This document shows positions 44,196 to 57,059 of a stretch of 64,000 nucleotides of DNA, one piece after another (position 1 is the first letter of the stretch; the number at the start of each line of letters is the position of its first letter). This DNA comes from Paratinospora sagittata (lineage: Eukaryota > Streptophyta > Magnoliopsida > Ranunculales > Menispermaceae). A program made the position numbers and the translations under genes. Under the pieces are notes generated by a model. It did not search any database. It was given only the letters and a program-made list of their open reading frames with translations, and had not been told where the DNA came from. The DNA is taken from the NCBI GenBank assembly GCA_035771175.1, contig CM069600.1, forward strand, positions 4,492,629 through 4,556,628, written 5' to 3'.

Positions 44196-47100
44196 TGTTG
44201 GATGGTCAGCTCGGATTAGAGCTGACCTGAATATCGAAAGAGAAGTTGAGCTGGTGTTTCGAGATGTGTTAGCCATGTATAGTGAAGGACGAGCCGAGGT
44301 GACGAAGAAAAAGTCGCGTAAAGTTTCGACCGCCAAATCAGCTCGGTTAAATCGAGCTCTATTCGACCATGAACGTGTTTGAGCCGACCTAACGGGATGA
44401 TAAATACGATAAACCCGAACACACCATGTTAGCGATAGTTCGGTCTATCTGAGCTATGCAAACTGTTATTCTTATTAAAGCAACAGCTCGGGCTATATCC
44501 GAGCTAGTCATCCCAGATGAAACAGATAAGTCTTTGACACGTCATATCCCGAGGAATCCTGTAACGATCCACTTTGGCATATGATGTCATGATGATGTAA
44601 AATGACCGACTCTAGGTCTTGTATATGTATTTAATATGTATAATACTCGTATTTTGCATGTTTTGTATATGTATTTGACATTTTTGCATGATAATTAATT
44701 ATTGGTGTGTTAAATGGACCTAGGGATATTAAAAATGAGTTTGGAACGCGTCTTTACATAAAAATCAACTGGCTATACGCGGAATTCTAATGTGTATTGA
44801 GCGCGTAGTAGCAAAATGAAAAATGAGTGGCTGATCACATTTTTGGGCGTTTTTTTAGTGAAAAATGACAAAAAATCAGTATTTTAAAAGGAAAAAAACT
44901 GCTACTAACCCCATTTGAGTTTGGGCGGTTTGTGCATGTTTTGAAACACACGTCTCACCCATTTGCAGCAGCCACTTAGAACTAGTTTGAACACGTTTTA
45001 GACTTATTGGCTTCTTGGCAAGATCAAATAAACTTGCTGAATTGTGAGAATTGCAAAGCAATTCAAAGAGAAAACATTGAGGAAGAAAAGAGAAAGGAAG
45101 AAGATTGAGCTTCAAGCTTCAAAATCCAAGGTAAGAATGGGTTGTTTTAAGCTTAAACTTCCATTAATGGATTCCTCTCTTCATCTTGTACAACACATAT
45201 AACATGCAGGAGTTTTCTTTAGCTAGATTTGAATTTGGACAATGGAGATTTTGGGTTGGAAATTGAAGGAATTTGCTGGCCAAACTCATGGGTGAATAAT
45301 TCCTTGTTAATTGGTGGGTAGTTTGATGTTAAATTCACTGATTTTATATGGCTGAAATGGTGTTGCAAAACCTTGCTGGGTAAGGGTTTTAGGAACCCAT
45401 TTTCAGTGTTAAATTATGGTATTTTCATGTGTTTAATGGATGAAAATTTATCTTGAACAATTGGTGATGTGAATTACAGAGGATTGGGATACAAAATTTG
45501 TAAAATTTTGGGTTTGATGAAGTGGACAAGGTTACTACTTGTGCTGGAAATATGAGAATTAGGGAAATCATTGGTAAGTTGTTCAATGATGTATTTTGAT
45601 CAGTTTGATGAGTAATTAACTAAAATTAGGTGCTGGAATTGTTGTGTTAGTAATTGCAATGTTTAAATTGCAGAGAGTTGATTATGGATTGAATAATGGT
45701 ATGTGAACAAAAATTGAGGTGTTGGTGATTTGGCTAAGTATTGTGGACTTAAGCTAAAAATTTGTACTGTGTATTTCTCACCTTAATTCTTCATTTATAG
45801 CATTGTATTTATATAAAGTTGAATTATTGAATGATATGCATCCATGATATATATGTGCATTGTATTTATAATCATGAGCACGGATTTATGCATTGATATT
45901 GCCATGGTTATTTTGGATTAAATACCTTAGCATTGTTGTCTTTCTATTTACTTGTTCTTCGGGAAAATGTGCCGCCAGAGTACTTTGATTGGTACTCTGT
46001 GGAAATGATTTTTCGAATCACTGAGAAATGTAAGGATAGAAGGATTAATATAGGATAACATGCTGGTCTGAACCCATAGCGTGATGGGGGAAGTGTATGC
46101 AATGTTATTTTGTGGTGACCTCATGTAAGCGTTGGCATAATTTCATGAAAATGATGCATAGATCATATGTTTAGTTTGAAGTAATGTATATTACGATTCT
46201 TCTTTGATGCATTGGATTTATGACTGACCTTTCCATTATCATATATGTTTTATATAAATACATATGTAGAGATTTATTGTACAAATTATTCACTGAGCTA
46301 GTTGAGCTCACCCACTCCCTTTTTATTATAGGTATAGATCACAAGAGCAAAGGCAAGACTCCAGATAGTTGATTGAGTTTGTCTAGTGCTATGTGAGTAT
46401 GACGTTTGTACTGGGAGCTGGTTTATACTTTATTTTTGGTATATGTATATATATATATAACGCCAAACAATGTTAAATGATTAGTGAGATGTATAAATGA
46501 TAGGATACACGAGAATGATACATGTTGATGTATCTTTTGGGAAACTTCGTCGTATAAGTCTTGTGAGAAAAAACAATGGATGGTATTTTGTATTCATATC
46601 TATTGATGGATTATATACGAATGATGATGATAGTTTGTTATGTACTTTCCGCATAGAGGTTTATCAATGCCTCAGATTTTGTCGGGTTGTAGTATTATCT
46701 GGGATACTGTGCTGGTCGTGACGTCACCCGGGAAGGGGTCTCGACAAATCCAAAGTAGTTACGTTCTCAAATACAGATTCCGATATAAAGACGAGACATG
46801 ACTCTTCCTCCGAAACAAATCAGGAAAAAAGGTATCGTCCAAGATGAGATAAGATTCCTACTCCGAGATGAACCCAGAAGATAGGGATCATCCAGGATAG
46901 GATGGAATTCCTTCTCCAAGACTAACTCGGGATAGATGAGCTCATCCAGCTCATCTCAACCAACGACGAAACAACACGTGGCACCATGCCTACTAAGCAG
47001 CTAGCCATTCCGGCCAGAGAACCTCCTCTATAAATAAGACCTATCACTCTCACCATAAGGTACGAACAACTTTCTACAAAAGTTATTGCTATAGTCTTGA

Positions 47101-47297
47101 ACAAGCTCTAACTTAGGCATCGGATGATCTTTGGTCGACACCACACTGGTGTTCCTTACGATAATCATATTATTTTCTCTCTTCTTCTTAGATCACGCTG
47201 GTAAACCCTTGCCGGAACCAAAGAGTTCATAATTTCAGATACAATCATCTCTTACACGTGTTCATCTACTTGGTGTTGATCAGTTTCTGCATCAACA
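44196..47297 (+). mobile_element. Family B solo LTR with a nested solo LTR
   Basis: Runs from TGTTGGATGGTCAGC to TCTGCATCAACA and is flanked by a perfect target duplication TATTG (44191-44195 and 47298-47302). Without the nested element it is about 910 bp, close to the 925-bp family B LTR. It is interrupted at 44560-46746. Confidence 0.93.
44560..46746 (+). mobile_element. Family C solo LTR (C2), 2187 bp, nested in the family B LTR
   Basis: Starts TGTAACGATCC and ends GGGGTCTCGACA. The target duplication AATCC is perfect (44555-44559 and 46747-46751). It is co-linear with C1 at 5432-7880. No internal region is present. Small ORFs within it are not genes. Confidence 0.93.
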
Positions 47298-47726
47298 TAT
47301 TGTACTGTAAAAATATATATGAAAAAAAAACCTTATTTCATGTTTATATTGATAATGTCAAACTTAAAAATAATAAAAATCTAAAAAAATAAAATTGCAT
47401 TATTGGAAAAACTGAAAGTTTAATACTTGAAGCTTTTTTTTTTGTTTATTGAATTTCCAAAATTATGTACAACAAAAAAGCCTTTATTTCTACCAAAGTT
47501 CCAAAATTTATTAGTTTACGGCATGTGCATTGCATACAAATAAAAAAGGGCTGAAAATAGTTAAAATAATTCTTAAAATAGATTTTATATTTATTAACAC
47601 TACAAAAGAAATCTTTTAGCGCTAATTATCATATTACCTATATATATATATACTATTTGACAGTTTTATATTGAAAAATAAAAGGGGTAGGTTAGAAATT
47701 TATGATAAAAGGTACACACCATAGGC

Positions 47727-48057
47727 TGTGTTTGGCATTTAATTTAAAAATAGTGTTTAAAAATATAAAATATGATCTCATTTTTAGTTGATGTATAATT
47801 TTTAATTTGTGTTTGGTTTGTTCAAGATTTCACACAAATCAAGTGGAAAAAAGCCTATGTGGATCCCATTAAGTATAAGAAAAACTCAGAAAACAACATT
47901 ATTATGTTTTCTAAAAATAAGTCATTTTCTCAACTTTTTTTTTCTTTCTAAAAACAATTTTTAAATTCTATCAAACCAAACAAGTTTTTTGTAACTTTTT
48001 TCGATTTTTATTTTTAAATACAAAAAACTGAATTTAAATTGCTTACCAAACACAATC
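47727..48057. mobile_element. Probable MITE with GTGTTTGG termini
   Basis: The left end GGCTGTGTTTGGCATTTAA and the right end, read inward, GATTGTGTTTGGTAAGCAA are imperfect inverted repeats of PIF/Harbinger style. The interior is AT-rich and the target duplication is not clear. Confidence 0.5.
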
Positions 48058-48610
48058 TTATTTGGTCTTTTTTTTTTCTTTACTAATGAAAACAAAGTGT
48101 ATTGAAAAATGCCTATTAAATGTGAAAACTAATAATCCCACATGGAAAAGTTACATTAAGAGTTTTGAAACTAACATTTATATTACAATAACTTTAAGAT
48201 ATTCAATATCAACCTGGCGTTGGTCGAGGTTCCCTCACTTGGCTCTTAGTAGGACGGTCCAAGGATCAAATCCCAGATTGAGAGGATTTACGGGAATTTT
48301 CTTCAGGGATTACTATCCTTCCGCAGATTTAGTTTCGTGGTACGTTTTTGCTGATCCAGGGATACTGCGTGGTTTAAGTACTATACCAAAAAAAAAAGGA
48401 TATAGAGAACCAACAAGTGGTTGGCTAAGTAAAAGCGGGTTGAGTTGCAAGTTCATCATAATATAAAAGTTATAGGTTTTGATTCTTTAGGCATCCTTGT
48501 TGGGAGAGGGGAAGCTCATGTGTGTACGAAGACCCATGGGTTTAGGCCGGTGGTTTTGGAAACTAATTGGTTGAGCGCAAGGCTAATTAATTCACGTTAT
48601 TGTAATTTAC

Positions 48611-48790
48611 CATTAAGTGGTAGCTCAATTAGTTAAAGAACTGAGTATAAATAGAATTGAGGTCTATGTCTCGAATTCGAGCCTGGTTGTGCATCCATTT
48701 ATCCGCTCCTGTTGGGAATGATTATTCTCGTCCAAAAGAAATGAGGATACCTACGAGTGCCAAAAAAATCGATAATAATAAAAATTAAAA
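48611..48790 (+). mobile_element. tRNA-derived SINE copy
   Basis: The head has AGTGGTAGCTCAATTAGTT (A-box-like) and GTCTCGAATTCGAGCC (B-box-like). 'catttatccgctc' and the tail with 'aaaaaaatcgataataataa' follow. It is related to the copy at 56581-56789 (shared 'tgtctcga.ttcgag' and 'cttatccgctc'). Confidence 0.6.
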
Positions 48791-49119
48791 AAATAATGTT
48801 TACAACTTTCTTTCTTAAAAACAACTTATTTTTTTCTACATTTATTTAAACAGGTTCTTCCCTCATTTTAAGAATCGAGTTTTTTAAAGTTTTCTACCTC
48901 TTTTTTTTTTTTAGCTTATTTGCAATTTCCGTTCATACATCTCCAATATGAGTTGATAATTCGGCTAGAATACCACTTTATAATGAATAGATTGTTAAAT
49001 TCCGAAGAAGGAAGGAACACCCACCGAACTGTAAACATGTGCCAGTTCACCCAAGGTCAGTGTTTCCTGCAGACCTCAGAATGCTAAGATATGCTTCTTC
49101 TGTTTTAGGATTTAGGACC

Positions 49120-49514
49120 AAAGAAATATCAATCTAAGCCGAACTATACTGACTTCAAAGTTTAAAATGTTAATATATCTTAATTATTTAATATATAAGA
49201 TTCTATAATGTTTCGTATATATTATTTGCATTTTCAACTTATATAATAAGAATTTATTTTTGATTTTATTAAAAATTAATGCATTATAATAACTTTACAT
49301 ACATGTATATAGTTAAATAATCAAATTATTAATAATTTGTATTTACAATTTCAAAATAATTAACTTAAACTGAACTAAACCGATAAGTTCACTTCGATTG
49401 GGTTTTTCCTAATTGATCACTTCAATTTGGATTTACAAAATACCAAACTTATTACCTTTGGTTTGGGTTTCCGGTAGGAGCATCAAACTAAATCAAATTG
49501 TTGACACCCCTACT
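49120..49514 (-). mobile_element. hAT-like MITE fragment (F family)
   Basis: Ends 'attgttgacacccct' like the F elements at 3891 and 53044, with 'aaccgataagttcacttcg' and 'ggtttgggtttccgg' words inside. The left end is uncertain. Confidence 0.45.
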
Positions 49515-49748
49515 TAGAAAAAATAAAAATAAAAATGCTCTTTATGTTTAAAAGAGGTTCATTAATTTCACGTTTAAGAATCTGAAGTTAGCAAATGAAC
49601 CTTGGATTTTGTATATTTTATTTTGAGATTTTTAGGACTTATATAATTTTATATATTATTGATAAAATAGACCCAATTGCTCTAACGGTTGTAATCTAAT
49701 TAATGAATGAATTAAGGTAATATGGTAGTGGAAATGACATATTTTGTC

Positions 49749-50472
49749 TACGGGTGGGCTCGGGTCGGATTCAGGCCCAACATTCACCCGATCCGTTTAA
49801 GTCGGGTGACAGGAAATGACATCCGCTGTCACCCGACAAGGCATTTTGGAGTGGGCAAACCTGATCAACCCGTGATAGGGTCGGGTTTGTCGGGTTAGTC
49901 GGGTCACTCGAGGCCTCTCTTTTTTTGTGAGTCAACAGCCCAATTTCCTATTAATTGGACTTGTGTATTAAATTTTTAGGCTCTTAAAATATGACCAATT
50001 TGCTATTACTAATTTTGAAGAAAAACATTTTTTATCAACGTGCTAACAAATTTTGACAAAAAAAAAAACCTGCTAAAAAATAACATTCTCAATATCTATA
50101 TAAATTCCTTGTCAATTATACAAAAAAATGGCCTAACGTGCTACAAAATAACATCTCTATATTAAAAATAATATTCTCCTGAAATTTTAAGTATCAAAAA
50201 CTATTCTAACACATATAAATTATACAAAGAGATATTATTAATCCTCTTTGGTAGATTCAAAAATCACCTAAAATGTATGTCAATATTAAGTCATAATTGG
50301 GCAGGACAGTTCGAGGTTTTTTTAAACCCGTCACCCGGCCAGATAGAATGAGGTAATTTCTTTTATGACCCGATAGACCCGACTGTGTAAGGGTCCAACC
50401 CGGCCCGATCCGTCATTTATTAATCGAGTTCGTTAGGTCGGGTCGGGTGAGCGGGTGACATGCTGACCCCTA
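49749..50472. mobile_element. Non-autonomous hAT element, 724 bp
   Basis: Perfect 8-bp target duplication ATTTTGTC (49741-49748 and 50473-50480), as expected for hAT. The termini TACGGGTGGGC and, read inward from the right, TAGGGGTCAGC form short inverted repeats. Subterminal regions are rich in 'gggtcgggt'/'cacccgac' words. The interior is AT-rich, with no transposase. Confidence 0.9.
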
Positions 50473-50746
50473 ATTTTGTCTGTTGTCTCCCTCTCAAAAC
50501 ACCAAGAATCATGGCCTATCTATTTATTTAATTAATGAATTTTCCTCCGGTTTTATTCTAAAATACCTTGCTCATACTTTACTTTCAAAAATATATTAAT
50601 TGATGAAGCTTATGATCATGCATGTACCGGGCATTAAATTAATTAAATATTGTTCGACCCATGATTAATTAGCTACAAAACAAAAAATAGGTGGTGCGTG
50701 CTACACCCGGGAAGATGGCAAACAAAGAAGATGACCAGCTTCACTC

Positions 50747-51008
50747 TGTTACACCGTGAAGAAAATAATAATAAAATATTATTCATAATCTTCTCGGATT
50801 AATAAGGCTTCACTAGATCAATAGAGAGATTTACTGTTCTCCCCTTAAATTGAGTTGTAATCTACAATTCATAATAAAAATTTTATATTCTACCTTGGAC
50901 GCAAGTCTCAGAATCGAACCACATAAAATCTTTTTGTCTTTATCTTATTGCTATTATTTTTATCTGTTGCTATGTAATACTACCTACATATATAAAGTGG
51001 TATCAGAA
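50747..51008 (+). mobile_element. Ty1/copia-like 5' LTR end and primer-binding site
   Basis: 50895-50935 reads 'ttggacgcaagtctcagaat' then 'cgaaccacataaaatc', the conserved region near the 3' end of many plant copia LTRs. TGGTATCAGAA at 50998-51008 is the initiator-Met primer site. A TG start at 50747 (TGTTACACC) is a guess. No gag or pol is recognised downstream. Confidence 0.6.
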
Positions 51009-52297
51009 CCTCTGATAAATTCTTAGTATGTTCTGTAGTTGTGACCTTAACTAATCTTCCACATCAGAAAAGTCTTTCTTGAGATACAATACCAATTACA
51101 TGTACAACACTATTTACGTGTACGACAACATTCAGTATATGATATTATTCACATATACAACACTATTCAAACATAAAGTACTCTTTACATATACGATATT
51201 ATTCGCATATACAACAGTATTTACGTATATGGTACTATTTATGAGAAATAGTGAGAATCGATATACATTTGCTATCTACAATATAGTACTATTCATATGT
51301 GTACCTTGTCAAAGAATCAATGTATTATACTGATACTTTGTTGAATCGACAATTAATTTAATTAGTCGGACTTAGTCTTGTCCTTAGTAACTTTAAATAG
51401 TGAACGGAAGACAGCTTGCTGTTTCAGAAGACTTAGTATTTAAGCAGGTCCATTGTGATCCTACTTTTCAACCTAGGGACTAGTTTGATTGATTTTATTG
51501 AAAACTGCTCACTCTGTAAAGATAATACTAGATGTCCAAAAAAGACACGTTGGTGCAACTAATCCTTATATGCATCACCAGACACTATAAATCAAGCAAG
51601 AATATAACTGATCCTTAGCATGTATTCTCTAATTTATTATTTTTTGGTGTTGGTCAAATTTTGCATCAATAAATATATATTAAGATATGAATTTATTATA
51701 ATTTCTTATAATCCACTGTTCTATTCTAGATGATCCACTAATTTGTTAAAATTGATAGCTTAAATATTGTAGTTCATGACGTATATTAGATTATTTTAGT
51801 ATATATATCATAATTGTATGTGTATACATAAGAAGGTTAATTTGTATAGCCTTAAGAATAATTAATTAGTTGACTGCTTTAAGAGCTCGTAAAGAGTATA
51901 AATATCAATATATATATATATATGATCATTTTATTTCAATTACTAGTAAAAATATAAAAAATATCTCACCTATCTGGTAAATAATTAAATTAACTCCATG
52001 TTATTGTAAGGTAATTAATAACAAAAAAATCAATAAATTTCTAAAAAACTTTAATACCTATATACGTACATAAGCTTATTACCGTGCGCTCTTCAATGCA
52101 TTCAACTAGTGGTCTTTAGATATATCAAAGGTTTTGTACAATAAAAAGCACATTGATTATATTAATTATAATATAATATGAATTCTAAGTAATATTAAAA
52201 ATGTGTTCTTCTCCTTAATTGTAAAAGGATTGTCATATTATATTAATTATAATATAGTATGAATTCTAAATAATAATAAAATATTTTACCATTTTAA

Positions 52298-52342
52298 TGG
52301 TAAAGTGCATATTATTAATTGTAAATAATATGCACTTTACCA
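52298..52342. repeat. Perfect 19-bp-stem hairpin
   Basis: TGGTAAAGTGCATATTATT, a 7-base spacer, then its exact reverse complement. It could be a MITE centre, a terminator-like structure or chance in AT-rich DNA. No flanking inverted repeats extend it. Confidence 0.85.
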
Positions 52343-52426
52343 ATACTTGTTGATTTATTTTTTTATCAATTTTTTTTTTTTTTAAAAAAAAAAAGGAGAA
52401 CTCAGGAGCAAAAATTACTTTGTCCT

Positions 52427-52536
52427 GGGGTGCATGTGCATAGTTCACTTGGTAAGATGTCCACTCTCCAACCATGAGGCCGGGTCATCGAAACCCCAAC
52501 CCCCGACTCCTTGTTGAGAAAAAAAAAAAAAAAAAG
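52427..52536 (+). mobile_element. Short tRNA-derived SINE
   Basis: 110 bp with 'atagttcacttggtaagatg' (A-box region), GGGTCATCGAAACC (B-box-like) and a run of about 17 A. A 12-bp target duplication TTACTTTGTCCT/TTACTTTGTTCT (52415-52426 and 52537-52548, one mismatch) supports retroposition. Confidence 0.8.
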
Positions 52537-53043
52537 TTACTTTGTTCTGTTTTTATTTTTGTTTTTTTTTTCTCTAATAAAAATATTTGTCTTTTAACTC
52601 CAAATGAGGGGAGGCGAAAATCTAGATTCGAACATAGACAGGTCTAAACAATACCTTATATGAATATGCTTATAGTGTACATGGACTTGGCCGCATAATT
52701 GTTATATTATGCTTGGGTTTTTCTTTAAAATAATAAATTATAAAATGATAAAATGTCATAAACACTAGAATTAATTGGTTGAGTTAAATTAAATAACAAT
52801 TTTCAATTCTAGCAATTATTTTTTTAAGAAAAAGAAAAAGTATGCATTTTGCTTGGGGATTTATCACAACTTCAATATATATTTAGTGTGAATCAACACA
52901 GCAAAGAAGTTGGTGTATTAATTTGGTTTTAGAATGAGATTTTATCAATTTTTAACATAATCAAAATATGAAAGCATTAATATATGATGATCAACGAGTT
53001 GAATCTAGTCATATTGATTCCCAGGTCATACTAGTTTTTAGTC

Positions 53044-53598
53044 AGGGATGTCAATAGTTCGATTTAGATCGGTTTAATGTTCAAACTTAAACTAAACCCA
53101 ACATAATCGGTTTAGATCGGTTTAGCTTAATTGGTTTATTCCGAATTATCAAACTAAGCCGAACCAAATCGAACCGAACATAATTGGTTTGGTTCAGTTT
53201 GAGTTGATCGGTTTGAAGTTTTACATGTCCATATATTAAATAAATTAAAATAATTAATTATATATGTATGTATATAAGGTAATTTTAACTTTTTTAATTC
53301 GTATTTAAAAAACTTAAAAACTATCTTTACTATATAAAAATAATTATATAATTTTTTAATGAGAATATTTATATCATAAAAGAATTATAGACATTAAAAA
53401 TAAATATTAATAGTTTTAATTTTAGAATCGGTTCGGTTCGGTTTAGATCGGTTTTCAAAGTTTCAAATCACAATCCGAACCAAACCTATCGGTTTATATT
53501 TTTTTCAAACTTAAACCAAACCGAACTTATTAAAAAACCAAACCAAACACACCGGTTCGGTTCGGTTTCGGGGTTTGAACCAATCCATTGACACCCCT
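53044..53598. mobile_element. hAT-like MITE (F2), 555 bp
   Basis: The termini AGGGATGTCAATAG and, read inward, AGGGGTGTCAATGG are inverted repeats. The interior is strongly similar to F1 at 3891-4394 (for example 'attatagacattaaaaataa' versus 'attatagatattaaaaataa'). No target duplication is seen. Confidence 0.75.
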
Positions 53599-54346
53599 CG
53601 GTTCAATTGATAATTTCTAACTTTATCACCCTTGGTAAATTCTTTCCCGGGGTCGGTTTGGTGTGAGAATTAATCGAGTTGCGGTGAGAGAGGGTCTGCT
53701 GTCAACTTATGTTACATATCCATCATGTATCTGGACACCCTACATATTAGGATAAGCTGGGTCCCGGGTTAGCGTGGACCAAGTCCATAATGGGTAAGGA
53801 GGCCTTGGGTTGTTTATTCTCAAAACAAAAAACAAAAAAAAAAAACAAAAAAGGAATCTAATCATATTGATCTTTTGACTAAAGTTTATAAATAAATATT
53901 GATCACATACAACTTTTAATTTAATTACCACCGTTCATACTAATTGAACTACAAATATATATATATATATATATGTCTCTATTCAAACATTTGGGCCACC
54001 TTGAATAATGGTAGACACATTATTTTAGGTAGGACCAAAATCCCTCAAAAAGAAATCCTAGATTAGTAATCAACACTAGACATGACTAGACATATAATGT
54101 GAATGTTGAATGATTTTGGTTACTATAGGAATTGCATCCATGTCCTACAAACCATGTTAAGTGGACGAAAAATGCTTCAAGTGATATATCTTCAATGATA
54201 ATTACATAAATGTGAGCCATAAGAGTTAAATAATTATTATGTCCTAACAACTCATGTTTGGTAGATAAAAATGCTTCTTGCAATATTTCAACAATAATTA
54301 ATGCGTACATGCATTTTTCCTATTTTTCTTTCTATGATCACATGTA

Positions 54347-54349
<3 letters not shown>

Positions 54350-54401
<52 letters not shown>
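54350..54401. repeat. (AT)n microsatellite
   Basis: Pure alternating TA run of about 52 bases. Confidence 0.95.
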
Positions 54402-54407
<6 letters not shown>

Positions 54408-54540
54408 ACTAAAACGAAAGTTTTGTGCTTTCAAAAAAACAAAAAACAATAGTTTTGTACTTATAATTCAATAGCTATATATTGTAATAATCTTGATATT
54501 TGTTAATGTTATTAATCTTTAAAAAATATCTTTTATTACG

Positions 54541-54732
54541 TAACGTGGTGCAACATAAATAGTCGGAGTCTGTGCTAAAGATGATTGAGGGGTGAAGCTC
54601 TTAGGATCGAAATTAGTGTCCACCTTAGTTGAACCTACCTAGGGAGAGCCACCTAATGCCTCTACAGTGCTCGATCGTAAATTAATCTCGCCCCGAAGGG
54701 TTTGAATACCGCGTGAGAAACTAAAAAATATA
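54541..54732 (-). repeat. SINE-like repeat E, copy 3 (opposite orientation)
   Basis: Reverse complement of the family at 20511 and 21826. In this plus-strand view it starts ACGTGGTGCAACATAAATAG and ends 'gcgtgagaaactaaaa'. Its 3' half also resembles the SINE at 56581 ('agggagag', 'cccgaagggtt'), so E may be a SINE read backwards in copies 1 and 2. Confidence 0.6.
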
Positions 54733-56580
54733 TATATCTTTTATGATGATCAACTTTATCAAGGTAAACAAAATATTACAATATCTTATCTAAAGATAAA
54801 GGCATAATTATATTATAATAATTATTGCATTATAAACCCAAAGAAAAATAAGGACAAAAGAATATTGTTATAGCATGCTTAATAATATATATGTAAGCAT
54901 ATAAAATATCAATAATAAAAGATATATATAAAGACAAATAGATTAATACTTCGAAATCTTCAACCACATGGTAGTTATATCTTCTTCCCCATTTGTATAA
55001 TATATTGAGTACTCTTTGAACATACAATATAATTGATTAAATAACCTTAAAAATCTTTATAAACCTTTATTTTCAGATGGAGACTTGTATTAACATGCTT
55101 GTTGGAATTTCTTTAGTAATGTTATGATGATGAATAAAACTTTGCTTTGGGAGGATAACTTTTCTCTATTGCAGGTGATATGACTTCATAAGTAAGCTTT
55201 CTTTGCACTTTTCCGGTGATCTCCTGCTGAATTCCATTCCAGCTCTGTGTCCGTTCTGTTGCAAGCGTACGGTTACCAAATTATAATATAAACTGATGAG
55301 AATCGGGTATCATCCTCAGGAATTGATTTACTACACTAATTATATCGTTCTTGTAGGTGAATTTGATGGTGTTTAGTTCATATATTAGGTTAGTTTATCA
55401 TAAATTTGATTATTTGATAGTTTAAGTCATGTTTTATGCATGTTTTAATATTCCATGAAATTCATTTGAGCATAATTCATTGGGATGACAATTTGGGTTG
55501 AGGCTCCTAGTTGAAATTTCCTCCTTTTGGCATTTTTTTTTTCAGAATGTTTCTCCTTTTGACTTGTTTTGGGATGCTCGTTTCGCAAACACTTCTGTGG
55601 GCCATTAACCTCATCCATGTCCCCTCCCATAATGGACTCCTAAATCCCTTATTCATAAGTTGTTCACATTTTGTAACTACATTAACCACATCCATGTCCC
55701 ATATCTGGCATTTTCATCCATCGATCATATCTTGGGCAGCTCTCATAAAAATCAAGTGCATAATAAAGCTCATTTATCCTATTGTCAAACAACCTTGAAT
55801 ATCTCCACCATTCAGAATGCAGAACCATAAGCTACGAACTTGCTTACAAAATTTGAGCTCAATCTGACCATATATCCCGATGATCCATCACTTTTGAAGA
55901 AGAAAATACAAAACAAGATAGAAAGCATTGAAATTGTCTTCAAAATCTACTAGAAATACTGTCTTGAACACTACGATTCTAATTAATATTCATTTCAAGG
56001 GCCTAAGTATTTTTATTGATGAATAGTATCCCTTTCAATAATCCAACTATAATTAACTTTAAGTATATGTATATATATATAAGGTCAAAAAGCGTGTGAT
56101 TAATGAAAATAAATTTTAAAATATGAGAATTAATTAATGATTAGACATGTTTAGTTGTTGATATACATAGTGTGAATGCTGAAGTGATAGAGGGTGATGC
56201 AGGAGGTCGCCAAAATTTAGTGGATAAAGGTGCTTAATTATATATAGGTATAGATAAACTGTATTATCTTCAGCAATAAATATATTTGTCTTATTGCTCT
56301 TCTCCCACTAATTTAGTTCAAAAATCACATGGGATATTGTTGCACATTATGAATATAACTCCAATATATATAAGGTTAATGATTTCCTTCCCATTTTGAG
56401 GTCCTATAACAATATTGTCAATTTTATTAATTAATTAAATGGATACTATATATATAATTATAGAAAAAACCAAATGTGTTAGTTAACATGATATATTCCT
56501 AACTAAAGTCAATTCTTATTCCTAAGGACACTACTAATTAGCATAATATATATGGATAGACATAGAAATATACACCCAAA

Positions 56581-56789
56581 GTCGGGTAGCCTCGTTGGAT
56601 GAGGGATGAGGTATAAGTCGTGATTGAGGGACAATGTCTCGACTTCGAGTTTGAGTTTGTGTCCACACTTATCCGCTCACTTTAGGGAGAGACGCCCAAC
56701 AACCATTACAGTTCTTGACTCTGTAATAGTCTTGCCCCCGAAAAAGGGTTAGCGGGGACACCGAAGGGTCATAGACCAAAAAAAAAAAA
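56581..56789 (+). mobile_element. tRNA-derived SINE
   Basis: The head has 'gtagcctcgttggatgaggg' and TGTCTCGACTTCGAGTTTG. The body has 'cacttatccgctcac' and 'agagacgcccaacaacc', followed by a 12-A tail. Related to the copy at 48611. Confidence 0.65.
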
Positions 56790-57059
56790 GATATAGATAT
56801 ATACTGAACAGAAGTCAACTTAATGAATATTTTTCCAATTACATAGGGTCATATACATAAATTATGTATATTATTAGAAATAAGATTCCATAGTTTGAGT
56901 GCTTGTGTTGCTGAAAGAGAGTCATCACTTTAGGCTTTAAGTAGTCAATCAATTAAAAATAATAAACTTAGCTAGGCACATTAAATAGGATTTTACATTA
57001 CAATAACAAATTAATTATTCATATTAATTTTTAAACTTAGCAAGCCAGGGTTGTTACAG

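Larger units (their letters stand above)
47303..49740. other. Intergenic repeats and AT-rich DNA
   Basis: Contains the elements listed at 47727-48057, 48611-48790 and 49120-49514. 48205-48470 is a further SINE-like stretch ('ggcgttggtcgaggttccc', 'ccaaggatcaaatcccag', then 'gtaaaagcgggttgagttg'). No gene is seen. Confidence 0.4.
51009..53035. other. AT-rich DNA with low-complexity and short repeats
   Basis: 51080-51310 is a run of degenerate 'tacaacactattYacgtatac' units. 51640-51670 resembles the end of the family B LTR ('ggtgttggtcaaattttgc'). 52146-52275 holds a direct repeat of 'atattaattataatata' plus 'tatgaattctaa'. No gene is seen. Confidence 0.4.
53599..57059. other. Intergenic repeats and AT-rich DNA
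   Basis: 53640-53840 is SINE-like, with 'ggtttggtgtgagaatta' and an A-rich tail. 54030-54310 is an old imperfect tandem repeat around 'aaaatgcttc..caatatt'. 55255-55320 ('gcgtacggttacc', 'gaatcgggtatcatcctcag') resembles retroelement DNA of unknown type. No gene is recognised; the ORF at 55511-55798 matches nothing I know. Confidence 0.35.

Noticed and set aside
44116..44382. 88-codon plus-strand ORF starting MKKMGLVTKRTEK
   Set aside because: It crosses the boundary at 44196 into the family B LTR, so most of it is LTR sequence.
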